Positions 16,611-24,968 are shown, counted from the first letter of the stretch. The stretch: DNA of 64,000 nucleotides from JACMQX01 sp040385105 (GCA_040385105.1 JAZKHY010000045.1:1-64000), one strand, 5' to 3'. Notes: generated by a model from the sequence alone, not told the origin. A program made the numbers and translations.

Positions 16611-17600
16611 ATGGCCAAACTGCAACTCTCCATCGCCATGGGCGACTACGACCGCACCCGCGCGCTGTTTGACGGCCGGGTGCAGATCGACGGCGTGGAC
16701 CCGGTCTACATGCTGCTCAACCCGGAGGAGATGTTCTTCCGCGCCATGCGCAACCGCGACTTCGACATCAGCGAGCTGTCTTTCTCAAGCTACCTGGTCA
16801 AGCATTCGCGCGGCGAGAGCCCGTACATCGCGGTGCCGGTGTTTCTTTCCCGCGCTTTCCGGCACACCTCGATGTATGCACGCAAGGACCGCATCAAGCG
16901 CCCGGAAGACCTCAAGGGCAAACGCATCGGCCTGCCCGAATACCAGCTCACCGCCAATGTCTGGGCCCGCGCCATCCTGCAGGATGACCATGGCGTGCGC
17001 CCGCAGGACGTGACCTGGGTGCGCGGCGGCATCGACACACCGGGCCGGCCCGAGAAGATACCGCTGCAGCTGCCGCCCGAGGTCAGGATCGAGCAGGCGC
17101 CCGAAGGCACCACCATCTCCGAACTGCTGGACAGGGGCGAGATCGACGGCTTCATGGCGCCGCGCCCGCCGAGCCGGCATGTGCTGCAGAACCCGCATGT
17201 GGGCTGGCTGTTTGACGACCCGACGGCCGTGGCCAAGGACTGTTACCGCCGCACCGGAGTCTTCCCCATCATGCATGTGGTGGGCATCCGCAAGGAGCTG
17301 GCGGTGCAGCACCCGTGGCTGCCGGCGGCCGTGCAGAAGGCCTTCACCCAGGCCAAGAGCGCGGCGCTTGAATTGCTGGCCGACACCTCGGCCACCAAGG
17401 TGACGCTGCCTTTTGTGGAAGAGCAGCTCAAGGCCGCGCGCGATGTCATGGGCGAGGACTACTGGTCGTACGGCGTGCAGCCGGCCCGCCGCACGCTGGA
17501 GACCTTTGTGCGGCACCACCACGCGCAGGGGCTGTCGTCGCGCCTCGTGCCAGTGGAGGAGCTGTTCCACCCCGCCACCTACGAGTCCTACAGCATCTGA
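16611..17600 (+). CDS. 4,5-dihydroxyphthalate decarboxylase-like protein (periplasmic-binding-protein fold)
   Basis: The 329-residue product has no signal peptide and resembles Pht5-type 4,5-dihydroxyphthalate decarboxylase, whose fold is related to periplasmic binding proteins: LSIAMGDYDRTRALFDGRV, FFRAMRNRDFDISELSFSS, and a C-terminal EDYWSYGVQPARRTLETF. The ATG at 16611 follows AAGGATCACC; the frame is open further upstream but inside the oxygenase gene. In the phthalate pathway this enzyme turns 4,5-dihydroxyphthalate into protocatechuate. Its pairing with a phthalate-type oxygenase supports an aromatic dicarboxylate or related substrate, though the dihydrodiol dehydrogenase is missing. 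Confidence 0.8.
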   Translation: MAKLQLSIAMGDYDRTRALFDGRVQIDGVDPVYMLLNPEEMFFRAMRNRDFDISELSFSSYLVKHSRGESPYIAVPVFLSRAFRHTSMYARKDRIKRPEDLKGKRIGLPEYQLTANVWARAILQDDHGVRPQDVTWVRGGIDTPGRPEKIPLQLPPEVRIEQAPEGTTISELLDRGEIDGFMAPRPPSRHVLQNPHVGWLFDDPTAVAKDCYRRTGVFPIMHVVGIRKELAVQHPWLPAAVQKAFTQAKSAALELLADTSATKVTLPFVEEQLKAARDVMGEDYWSYGVQPARRTLETFVRHHHAQGLSSRLVPVEELFHPATYESYSI

Positions 17601-19372
17601 GGGGGCGCGGCTTCGGCGGCCAGCAACGGGTCGCTGGCCAGGTTGTCCAGCATCAGCTGCAGGCTGCGCCGGGTCGTCGTCACATGGTCAGGCGCCAGGC
17701 CGAAGACGGCCAGCGCATTCACTTCTTCGGCCAGCGGCACCAGCCTCAGCTGCAGGCTCCTGCCCAGGGGCGTGAGGAACACATAGAAGCTCTTGCGGTT
17801 CTCGCCGCGCCGCTCGCGGGTGACGTAGCCCAGCCCTTCCATCGCGCGCAGCGCGACCACGGTGGTCGGCTCCATGACGCCGGCCTCATAGCTCAGCTCG
17901 CGCTGGGTGATGCCGTCCTTGTCCCAGAGTATGCGCAGGAAGGTCCAGTGCCCGAGCGTCACGTTCTCCATGGCCAGCCGCGCCTGCAGCGAGCGCAGGA
18001 AGCTGCGCGCGGCGTCTTTCACCAAGTGCGCCATGCGCCCGTTGGGGCTTGATTCATCCCAGACCACGTTCAGGCGGCCGGCGACATCGGGCTCGATCTC
18101 GGGTTTGGGGATGGCTGCGGCGGCGCTGGGCGCGATGTGGGCACGGGGCTGGGCCATACTGCCCGACAGCCGCTGCTCAAGGATGTGGGCTACCCAGCCT
18201 GCAGTGCGCGCAAGCACAGTCAGCGCTGCGGCCGCATCCGCCGGCAGCTTGAGGGCCTTGCACATTGCGAGCACCGCAAATTCATGGCCGGGGTGCAGCC
18301 CATGGGCTGCCTTCAACTGCCCGGCCAGGTCCAGCATGGCCTTCACTGATGCCGGCTTGTTGCCGCGCGCCGCCACCAGGCCAAGCAGGCAGGCGGCTCG
18401 CGCGTCGCCACCGGGATACAGCGGGTCACTGAAGCCGGACACGCCCTGGCCCGACGCGGCCTGCGCCAACGCCGTGGCGGCCAGGCTCCTGCCGCGTGGC
18501 GCCTGCTTCAGGAAGTTGCCGATCTTTTCGTAGCCGCGGCCGGCGTCCAGGCCGGAGGCTGTGGCCATGGCGGCGGCGATGCAGCTGTGCAGCGAGGCTC
18601 CCGCAGAGGCCGCCATGCGCGCCGCACAGGTGGCCGGCGACAGGGCTTCGTCGGCCAGCAGCACGAGCGCTGCGTTCAGCAGGGCGGCGTCCTGCGGTGT
18701 GGCGCCTGCGCCCAGTGATTCAAGCAGCGCCTGCGCGAGCGGCAGGCCGGGCCGGATGCGCCGGTACCGGCCCGGCGCGGACAACAGCCCGAAGCACCCG
18801 GCCAGGCTGGCAATCACTTCGCGCGCCGCCTCCAGCGGGCGGCCGGAAACCAGCCTCTCCTGCAGCTGGCCGCGGCCCATGGCCAGCTGCATCACCACCA
18901 GGGCGAACAGCTCCGGCAACTGCTGGCGCCCGGCGGACGCCGGCAGCCGCGACAGCGAGGACTCGAGATCTGAGCCGCTGCCCGCCTGCAGCCAGGGCCG
19001 CGCCGTTTCATGCCACAGGCCCGTCCACAGCAGTTCGGCAACCTGCTCGAAGCTTGCGCCCTGGCGCACCAGGTCAAGCGCAGGCCTGCCGCGGTAGACG
19101 GGGCCTTCCGGGGTGACGGTGGTGATGCCGGTCGCCATGGCCGGCTGGCCCGGTGCCGGGGCCACGGACGCGGCGCCGGGCGTTCCCTGCCCCCTGGAGC
19201 GGGCGGCGATCCGCTCGAGATCCTCCCGCGCATAGTGCCGCTCGCGCTGGCGCCCATTGGCAATGCTCCGCACCAGGCCGCGGCTGACATAGGCATAGAG
19301 CGTCTGCCTGCGGATGCCCAGCATCTGTGCCGCCTCGGCAGCGGGGAGAAAGTCCTTGCGGGTCTTGCCCAT
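17588..19372 (-). CDS. regulator: HTH - catalytically dead citrate synthase fold - MarR fusion
   Basis: A single uninterrupted 594-residue frame holds three parts. Residues 8-60 are an excisionase/MerR-type HTH (AAEAAQMLGIRRQTLYAYVS). Residues about 85-405 follow the citrate synthase fold, with AGASLHSCIAAAMATASG and VSGFSDPLYPGGDARA. Residues about 445-585 are a MarR winged helix (VTLGHWTFLRILWDKDGITQ and ELSYEAGVMEPTTVVALRAM). The citrate synthase histidines are gone: ADHEL reads ADEAL, the PLHGG region reads GLDAG, and GFGHP reads GFSDP. The middle domain is therefore probably a ligand sensor. The gene overlaps the decarboxylase tail by 13 bases in convergence, and its own promoter carries palindromes like that of the Rieske operon, so it is probably that operon's regulator. 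Confidence 0.88.
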   Translation of the reverse strand: MGKTRKDFLPAAEAAQMLGIRRQTLYAYVSRGLVRSIANGRQRERHYAREDLERIAARSRGQGTPGAASVAPAPGQPAMATGITTVTPEGPVYRGRPALDLVRQGASFEQVAELLWTGLWHETARPWLQAGSGSDLESSLSRLPASAGRQQLPELFALVVMQLAMGRGQLQERLVSGRPLEAAREVIASLAGCFGLLSAPGRYRRIRPGLPLAQALLESLGAGATPQDAALLNAALVLLADEALSPATCAARMAASAGASLHSCIAAAMATASGLDAGRGYEKIGNFLKQAPRGRSLAATALAQAASGQGVSGFSDPLYPGGDARAACLLGLVAARGNKPASVKAMLDLAGQLKAAHGLHPGHEFAVLAMCKALKLPADAAAALTVLARTAGWVAHILEQRLSGSMAQPRAHIAPSAAAAIPKPEIEPDVAGRLNVVWDESSPNGRMAHLVKDAARSFLRSLQARLAMENVTLGHWTFLRILWDKDGITQRELSYEAGVMEPTTVVALRAMEGLGYVTRERRGENRKSFYVFLTPLGRSLQLRLVPLAEEVNALAVFGLAPDHVTTTRRSLQLMLDNLASDPLLAAEAAPPQML

Positions 19373-19373
19373 G

Positions 19374-19406
19374 TTGATTACTGATCAAGCTTGATCAACC
19401 ATTGTA
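19374..19406 (-). promoter_or_regulatory. operator cluster and -10 of the HTH-citrate synthase-MarR gene
   Basis: Read on the plus strand, GTTGATTA (19373-19380) is followed by TGATCAAGCTTGATCA (19382-19397), a perfect 16-bp palindrome inside TTGATCAAC. ATTGTA at 19401-19406 is the complement of a TACAAT -10 for the minus-strand regulator, so the palindrome lies at or just after its transcription start. The half-site is the same as the one in front of the hemerythrin/Rieske operon. Autorepression is inferred. Confidence 0.5.
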
Positions 19407-19443
19407 TCCAGCGCCCCCGCAAGGCCTGCCCGCGGTCCGGCCG

Positions 19444-20388
19444 CTAGCCCTTCAGCCCGCGCGCCGCCACTTCCAGGATCTCCTGTGTGGTCTTGTCCTG
19501 CAGGCACATTGAGCCCAGGAGTTGCCCGGAGCCGCCCAGGGCATGGCGCTGCGCGTCGCTGCCTTCGCCGGTCACTGTCTCCACGGAGGCGCCCAGTTCC
19601 CTCAGCCGCGCGGCCAGCGGTGTCTGGGTGGACCACAGCACATTGCCGTCCTTCGGGTCGCCGAGCACGAACACCCGCAGCCTGGGGTGGAATGCCTCGC
19701 GTTTGAGGTGTTCAATGGGTTCGTGGGAATCGGCGTGCCCGGTCAGGTCGCTCGTCCTGCCCAGGGCCTGCCAGCGCAGCTTAGGCGACGAAACCGACGA
19801 AGCCGGCACCGCGCAGACAATATCCTGGCGCCAGCCCAGCAGCGACGCGACGATGTGGCCGCCGCCGCTCAGGCCCACCAGTGACCACTCGCTGACGCCG
19901 TGCCTGACCTTGATGGCGTCCAGCGCCGCCGACATCAGCCGCGGCTCCAGTTCGCGCCGGCGTTGCCTGTGCTCGCCCGACGAGCCGAATGTGCCCGGGC
20001 GCGACAGCAGGATGACAGGCACTCCCAGACGCGCGCCCATGCCATCTGCAATGGCCTGCATGGTGGCGGGGCTGCGGGCTGCGTAGCCGGCATCCGCCGT
20101 ATCAAAACTCATCTGGTCGCCGGGAATGTAGGCGAGCACGCGCCCGGCCAGGCCCGATGCAGGCAGCCCGGAAGCCCAGTAGCGGATGCATTCTGCTTCA
20201 CCTGAAGGCGCGGGTGCCCAGACGGCCCGGGCAACGGTTGCGCATTGCCCGGCCGTGGCGGAAACGCCCCGTGACAGGCCTTCTGCGCTGAAATTGCCAT
20301 CACCCGCATTGAAGGGGATGCGTTGTGAATACGCTGGCCCGAGCATGGCAAGGGCGAGGGAAACGGCGGCCAGCCGTGTTGTTTTCAT
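19444..20388 (-). CDS. secreted alpha/beta-hydrolase (esterase-like)
   Basis: The product is 314 residues from the ATG at 20388, which has AAGGAGACTGCTG upstream. A signal peptide (MKTTRLAAVSLALAMLGPAYS) is followed by an alpha/beta-hydrolase core. SLVGLSGGGHI provides the GxSxG nucleophile, VLGDPKDGNVLW a candidate acid and DAQRHALGG a candidate His. Substrate is unknown; secretion suggests an esterase working outside the cytoplasm. It lies on the minus strand upstream of and divergent from the metallo-hydrolase operon, and shows no link to the regulator gene behind it apart from orientation. Confidence 0.75.
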   Translation of the reverse strand: MKTTRLAAVSLALAMLGPAYSQRIPFNAGDGNFSAEGLSRGVSATAGQCATVARAVWAPAPSGEAECIRYWASGLPASGLAGRVLAYIPGDQMSFDTADAGYAARSPATMQAIADGMGARLGVPVILLSRPGTFGSSGEHRQRRRELEPRLMSAALDAIKVRHGVSEWSLVGLSGGGHIVASLLGWRQDIVCAVPASSVSSPKLRWQALGRTSDLTGHADSHEPIEHLKREAFHPRLRVFVLGDPKDGNVLWSTQTPLAARLRELGASVETVTGEGSDAQRHALGGSGQLLGSMCLQDKTTQEILEVAARGLKG

Positions 20389-20476
20389 CAGCAGTCTCCT
20401 TGCCTGGGTTTGGGCGGGGCTGCCCCGGGTCGTATTCTGGAGCATGCATCGCCGGCGCGCCAGACGGTCCTGTCGC

Positions 20477-20517
20477 TTGATCCAGCGCAAGTGGACTGCG
20501 CGCGGCCGCCCTAGACT
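20477..20517 (+). promoter_or_regulatory. FNR-type class II promoter of the phosphorylase operon
   Basis: TTGATCCAGCGCAA (20477-20490) is a degenerate FNR/Anr box, with the left half TTGAT perfect. TAGACT at 20512-20517 is a good -10, giving a start near 20524. The centre of the box is then at about -40.5, the class II activation position. The metallo-hydrolase ATG is at 20553. Recognition by FNR is inferred from sequence and spacing. Confidence 0.5.
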
Positions 20518-20552
20518 GGCCGCTTCCGGGTTTCACGAGAAAGGCGCAGATC

Positions 20553-21962
20553 ATGAGAATGGTGTTTTCCGGTGCTGCACAAGAGGTCACCGGTTCCTGC
20601 TTTCTGGTCGAGGCCGACGGCGTGCGGTTCCTGGTGGACTGCGGCATGTTCCAGGGCGGGCCCGATGCGCGGGCGCGCAACCTGGACGCCTGGAAGTTCG
20701 ACCCGGCTTGCATCGACTTCGTGCTGCTCACCCACGCGCATGTGGACCATTGCGGCCTGCTGCCGCGCCTGTCGGCGCTGGGCTTCAGGGGCCCCGTGTA
20801 CACGACCACTGCCACGGCGGACCTGCTGCCGGTGATGCTGCTGGACAGCGCTTTCATCCAGGAAACCGAATGGATGCGCGAGCATGGCAGGACGCGCAGG
20901 CACCAGCGGCGCGCGCCGCAGCGTTCCGGCCCCGCGCCGCTGTACACCGTGGCGCAGGCGCGCGACTGCCTGGAACAGGTCAGGGGCGTGGCCTACGACG
21001 TGGACGTCAGGCCGCATCCGCATGTGCGCTGCCGCTTCCGCGACGCCGGCCACATCCTCGGCTCCGCCATCATCGAGGTCTGGGTCACGGAGGAGGGCAA
21101 GACCACCAAGATTGTTTTCTCGGGGGACCTGGGCCAGCCCGGCCGGCCCATCGTGCGCGACCCGGTGCAGATCGAGTCCGCCGACGTGCTGGTCATCGAA
21201 TCCACCTACGGCAACAGGCTGCACCGCTCGCACCAGGACACCATCGAGGAAATGGTCTCGGTGGTGCATGACACGATGGCGCGCCGGCGCGGCAACATCA
21301 TCATCCCGGCCTTCGCGCTCGGCCGCACGCAGGAGATTCTCTGGCTGCTGGCCGACCTGTGCCGCCAGGGCCGGCTGCCCCGCCTGCGGGTGATCGTCGA
21401 TTCGCCGATGGCGGCCCGGGCGACCGACATCACCTGGAAGCACACCGCCTTCCTGGATGACGAAACCCGCGAGCTGCTGTCCATGCGCCGTGCCTTCCCG
21501 CACTGGCTGGACCTGCACTTCACCCGCAGTGTGGAAGAGTCGATGGCGCTCAAGCGCATCAAGTCCGGCGCCATCATCATCTCGGCCAGCGGCATGTGCG
21601 ATGCCGGGCGCATCAAGCACCACCTGAGCAACAACATCGGCCGGCCCGAAAGCGCCATCGTCATCGTCGGCTACCAGGCCGAAGGCACGCTGGGCCGCAA
21701 GCTGGTGGACGGCCAGAAGCGGGTGCGGATTTTTGGCGAGGAGCACAGGGTGCGGGCGCGGGTGCACACCATAGGCGGCCTGTCCGCCCATGCCGACAAG
21801 GCTGCGTTGCTGGGCTGGGTGGACGGCTTTGCCAGGCCGCCGGCACAGACCTTTGTGGTGCATGGTGAAGCGGCAACGGCACTCGGGTTTGCGCAGACCC
21901 TCTCCGCCCGGCCCGGCTGGCATGCCGTGGCACCTGCAGCCGGCACGGCGGTGGAGCTCTGA
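20553..21962 (+). CDS. beta-CASP metallo-beta-lactamase-fold hydrolase
   Basis: The 469-residue protein has the metallo-beta-lactamase zinc motif THAHVDHCG, further ligands in DAGHILGSA and FSGDLG, and beta-CASP motifs ESTYGNR, FALGRTQEILW, SASGMCDAGRIKHH and a C-terminal GGLSAHAD. This layout is that of RNA-processing nucleases of the CPSF/RNase J group, so an RNase is likely, though bacterial members of this short type are little studied. The stop overlaps the ATG of the phosphorylase by one base (TGATG). It is first gene of a three-gene operon on nucleotide and ribose-phosphate metabolism, consistent with recycling RNA breakdown products. Confidence 0.88.
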   Translation: MRMVFSGAAQEVTGSCFLVEADGVRFLVDCGMFQGGPDARARNLDAWKFDPACIDFVLLTHAHVDHCGLLPRLSALGFRGPVYTTTATADLLPVMLLDSAFIQETEWMREHGRTRRHQRRAPQRSGPAPLYTVAQARDCLEQVRGVAYDVDVRPHPHVRCRFRDAGHILGSAIIEVWVTEEGKTTKIVFSGDLGQPGRPIVRDPVQIESADVLVIESTYGNRLHRSHQDTIEEMVSVVHDTMARRRGNIIIPAFALGRTQEILWLLADLCRQGRLPRLRVIVDSPMAARATDITWKHTAFLDDETRELLSMRRAFPHWLDLHFTRSVEESMALKRIKSGAIIISASGMCDAGRIKHHLSNNIGRPESAIVIVGYQAEGTLGRKLVDGQKRVRIFGEEHRVRARVHTIGGLSAHADKAALLGWVDGFARPPAQTFVVHGEAATALGFAQTLSARPGWHAVAPAAGTAVEL

Positions 21963-23509
21963 TGGCTGCGTCGCCTGCGCTCGCCTTGCGGCGCGTTGCG
22001 ATCGATACCTGGCGCGAAAACGTCGCCTACCTGCACCGCGACTGCAGCGTGTACCGGGCCGAGGGCTTCCAGGCGCTCTCGAAGGTCGAGATCAGCGCAG
22101 GCGCGCGAAAGATCCTGGCCACGCTCAATGTGGTTGACGATGCGGACATTGTGGGCTGCGGCGAAGTGGGGCTGTCCGAGGACGCCTTTGCGCAACTGGG
22201 CCTGCAGGCGGGCGAGGGGGCGTCGGTGTCCCAGGCCGAGCCGCCGCAGTCCATGCAGGCGCTGCACCGCAAGATCGGGGGTGAACGGCTGGGCAAGGAC
22301 GACTTCGCGGCCATCGTGAACGACATCGCGCGCCACCGTTACTCCAGGGTCGAGCTGACGGCGTTCCTCATGGCCACCCACCGTGGCGAGATGGACCGGG
22401 AAGAGGTGTTCTTCCTGACAGATGCCATGGTCGCGAGTGGCCGCAGGCTCGACTGGCATGCGCCGCTGGTGGTGGACAAGCATTGCATTGGTGGCATACC
22501 GGGCAACCGCACCTCGATGCTCGTTGTGCCCATCGTGGCCGCATACGGCACGCTTTGCCCCAAGACCTCGTCCCGCGCCATCACCTCACCGGCCGGCACG
22601 GCCGACACCATGGAGGTCCTGGCGGATGTGGAACTGCCGTTTGACAGGCTCCTCAGCATCGTGCGGGAGCAGCGTGGCTGCCTGGCCTGGGGCGGCAGCG
22701 CTGACCTGTCGCCGGCCGACGATGTGCTGATATCGGTCGAGCGGCCGCTGTCGCTGGACTCGCCCGCCCAGATGGTGGCGTCCATCCTCTCCAAGAAGAT
22801 TTCTGCCGGTGCCACGCACCTGGTGCTGGACATTCCCATCGGCCCTACCGCCAAGGTGCGCTCCATGCCTGCGGCGCAGCAGTTGAGGCGCCTTTTCGAG
22901 TATGTCGCCGCGCGCATGAACCTGTCGCTGGATGTCGTCATCACCGACGGGCGCCAGCCCATTGGGCATGGGATCGGCCCGGTGCTGGAGGCGCGCGACG
23001 TGATGCGGGTGCTGGAGGGCGACCCGCTGGCGCCCAACGACCTGCGGCAGAAGTCGCTGCGCCTGGCGGGCCGCCTGATCGAGTGCAACCCTGACGTGCG
23101 TGGCGGCGACGGCTTTGCGATTGCGCGCGACATCCTCGATTCGGGCCGGGCCCTGGCGCGCATGAACGCCATCATTACAGCGCAGGGCGCGCGCGGCTTT
23201 GACCACGCACACCCGCAGCTGGGCCCGCTCACGCATGAGGTGACTGCGCAGGCGGGTGGGGTGGTGACCGGCATCGACAACCTGCAGATTGCGCGGATCG
23301 CCCGGCTCGCCGGTGCGCCCAAGGTCAAGGGTGCGGGCGTGGACCTTCTGCGCAAGCTGGGTGACGCCGTGGCGCCCGGCGAGGCGCTGTACCGCATTCA
23401 TGCGGAATTTCCTTCAGATCTGGCGTTCGCCTGCGGGCTGAGCGACAGGTCCGCCGGCTACAGCATCGGGCCGCCCGGCGATCTTTCCCATGTGTTTGTG
23501 GAGTTCTGA
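21962..23509 (+). CDS. AMP phosphorylase-type thymidine phosphorylase family protein
   Basis: The 515-residue protein is longer than ordinary thymidine phosphorylase (about 440) because of an N-terminal domain of about 90 residues, as in archaeal AMP phosphorylase. The core motifs VDKHCIGGIPGNRTSMLVVP and SSRAITSPAGTADTMEVLAD match that group closely. AMP phosphorylase converts a nucleoside 5'-monophosphate and phosphate into ribose 1,5-bisphosphate and free base. The gene shares a TGATG overlap with the nuclease and is followed directly by a PRPP synthetase-like gene. No RuBisCO or ribose-1,5-bisphosphate isomerase is in the window. Confidence 0.85.
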   Translation: MAASPALALRRVAIDTWRENVAYLHRDCSVYRAEGFQALSKVEISAGARKILATLNVVDDADIVGCGEVGLSEDAFAQLGLQAGEGASVSQAEPPQSMQALHRKIGGERLGKDDFAAIVNDIARHRYSRVELTAFLMATHRGEMDREEVFFLTDAMVASGRRLDWHAPLVVDKHCIGGIPGNRTSMLVVPIVAAYGTLCPKTSSRAITSPAGTADTMEVLADVELPFDRLLSIVREQRGCLAWGGSADLSPADDVLISVERPLSLDSPAQMVASILSKKISAGATHLVLDIPIGPTAKVRSMPAAQQLRRLFEYVAARMNLSLDVVITDGRQPIGHGIGPVLEARDVMRVLEGDPLAPNDLRQKSLRLAGRLIECNPDVRGGDGFAIARDILDSGRALARMNAIITAQGARGFDHAHPQLGPLTHEVTAQAGGVVTGIDNLQIARIARLAGAPKVKGAGVDLLRKLGDAVAPGEALYRIHAEFPSDLAFACGLSDRSAGYSIGPPGDLSHVFVEF

Positions 23510-24403
23510 GTGGCCGATACCGCCTGCCTGCTGTATTTTGACGACGAGAAGGCTCCGGCCTTGCGTCTGGCGGCGGCAGCCGGCATGGATGCGCTGGCCG
23601 TCAGGCGCCACAGGTTTCCAGATGGTGAACTCAAGCTGCGGCTGCCCGCCAGGCTGGCGCCGCGCGTGGCCATGCTGCGCTCGCTCGACCATCCGGACGG
23701 CAAGCTTGTCGAACTGTTGCTGTGCGCAAGCGCCGCGCGCGGGCTGGGTGCGTCGCACCTGACGCTTGTCGCGCCCTACCTGGCGTACATGCGGCAGGAC
23801 ACGGCCTTCGAGCCCGGCGAAGCGGTGAGCCAGCGCATCGTTGGCAGATTCATCGCCTCCCTGTTCGACGCCCTGGTGACGGTGGACCCGCACCTGCACC
23901 GCACGGCAACACTGCAGGAGGCAGTGCCGGTGCGCCAGGCCATCGCGTTGAGCGGCGCCCCCCTGCTGGGCGACTGGATCGCTGCGCGCCTGCCGCAGGC
24001 GCTACTGGTCGGGCCGGACGGCGAGTCCCTGCGCTGGGTGGCTCAGGCTGCGGCGCGCCACCAGCTCGGCTATGCGGTGTGCAGCAAGCGGCGGCATGGG
24101 GACCTGTCGGTGGAAATCGAGCTGCCGTCCGTCGAGGTGAGGGGGCGGGCCGTGGTGCTGGTCGATGACGTCGCCAGCAGCGGGCGCACCCTGGCACGCG
24201 CCGCGCAGCAACTGCTGGCCGCCGGCGCTGCTTCGGTGGACGTTGCGGTCACCCATGCCCTGTTCGCGGGCGATGCGCTCGCATTCATGCGGCAGGCCGG
24301 CATCCGTGAGGTCTGGAGCACCGACTGCATTGCGCACCCCTCCAACGTGGTGGACATGGCGCCTCCTCTGGCACATGCCTTGCGCAGCCTGCCCGGAACC
24401 TGA
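23510..24403 (+). CDS. ribose-phosphate pyrophosphokinase-like protein
   Basis: The 297-residue product starts at GTG 23510, abutting the stop of the phosphorylase. FPDGELKLRLP and APYLAYMRQDTAFEPGEAVSQ match PRPP synthetase motifs, VTVDPHLHR is the metal site and VVLVDDVASSGRTL is the PRPP-binding loop. It is shorter and more divergent than the housekeeping Prs enzyme (about 315 residues). Coupling with an AMP phosphorylase suggests conversion of released ribose phosphates to PRPP or use of a ribose bisphosphate; which substrate it uses cannot be read from sequence. Confidence 0.85.
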   Translation: MADTACLLYFDDEKAPALRLAAAAGMDALAVRRHRFPDGELKLRLPARLAPRVAMLRSLDHPDGKLVELLLCASAARGLGASHLTLVAPYLAYMRQDTAFEPGEAVSQRIVGRFIASLFDALVTVDPHLHRTATLQEAVPVRQAIALSGAPLLGDWIAARLPQALLVGPDGESLRWVAQAAARHQLGYAVCSKRRHGDLSVEIELPSVEVRGRAVVLVDDVASSGRTLARAAQQLLAAGAASVDVAVTHALFAGDALAFMRQAGIREVWSTDCIAHPSNVVDMAPPLAHALRSLPGT

Positions 24404-24471
24404 CTTTTTTGTGTGCGGTGCAGCATGTTGCATCGGCGCAAAACTGCGGGCTCTATGTGTGTTCGGGCACA

Positions 24472-24499
24472 TTGACCCCTTGGGTGGAAAGCCTATGAT
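24472..24499 (+). promoter_or_regulatory. sigma-70-type promoter of the PA2779-like gene
   Basis: TTGACC (24472-24477) and TATGAT (24494-24499) are separated by 16 bases and lie 80 bases before the ATG at 24579. Both hexamers are close to consensus in otherwise GC-rich DNA. The T-run at 24405-24410 just upstream, after the end of the PRPP synthetase-like gene, has no obvious stem. Confidence 0.5.
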
Positions 24500-24578
24500 G
24501 GTTTCGGGCCGTGGTACCTGAGACATGCCGCAGCCTTCCACTCAACTGGTCCAACAACCTGCAAAAAAGGAACCTGAA

Positions 24579-24938
24579 ATGAAATCCTCTTTCATGAAAA
24601 TGCTTTGCCGCATCCTCGCACTGGCCATGCTGACCGCCTCCTTCCAGGTCGCGAACGCCGGCATCATCGGTACCGACCAGGCAGCGGCCGCAGCCGCCGT
24701 CCAGGCTGACCGCGCCGTGGTGCTTGAAGCGCTCAGCCGCAGCGACGTCACGACCCAGATGCAGGCGCAGGGGCTGGACCCGGCTGTGGCGCGTGAGCGT
24801 GTCGCTGCCATGACCGACGCGGAAGTCCGCACCCTGGCCGGCAGCATCAACAGCGCACCGGCCGGCGCCGGCAACAGCGCCTGGGCTGTCGTCATCGTGG
24901 TGGGCCTGCTGGTCTGGTTCATCTGGTACCGCAAGTAA
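24579..24938 (+). CDS. PA2779-family small membrane protein
   Basis: The 119-residue protein starts at ATG 24579 after AAAAAAGGAACCTGAA. It has a signal-like N-terminal hydrophobic segment ending NAG-IIGT, a soluble part rich in Ala and Gln with RERVAAMTDAEVRTLAGSI, and one C-terminal transmembrane segment SAWAVVIVVGLLVWFIWYRK. This pattern is that of the PA2779 family, of unknown function, whose genes usually neighbour a PA2778-type cysteine peptidase, as here 30 bases downstream. Confidence 0.82.
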   Translation: MKSSFMKMLCRILALAMLTASFQVANAGIIGTDQAAAAAAVQADRAVVLEALSRSDVTTQMQAQGLDPAVARERVAAMTDAEVRTLAGSINSAPAGAGNSAWAVVIVVGLLVWFIWYRK

Positions 24939-24968
24939 GCACCAGCGCATGGCAAAGGCACCCTCTGC

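Noticed and set aside
21962..23509. Possible archaeal-type pentose-bisphosphate/RuBisCO pathway
   Set aside because: The AMP phosphorylase-type gene is present, but no ribose-1,5-bisphosphate isomerase or RuBisCO gene occurs in the window.
24395..24410. T-run after the PRPP synthetase-like gene as a terminator
   Set aside because: Six T bases are present but no GC-rich stem precedes them.
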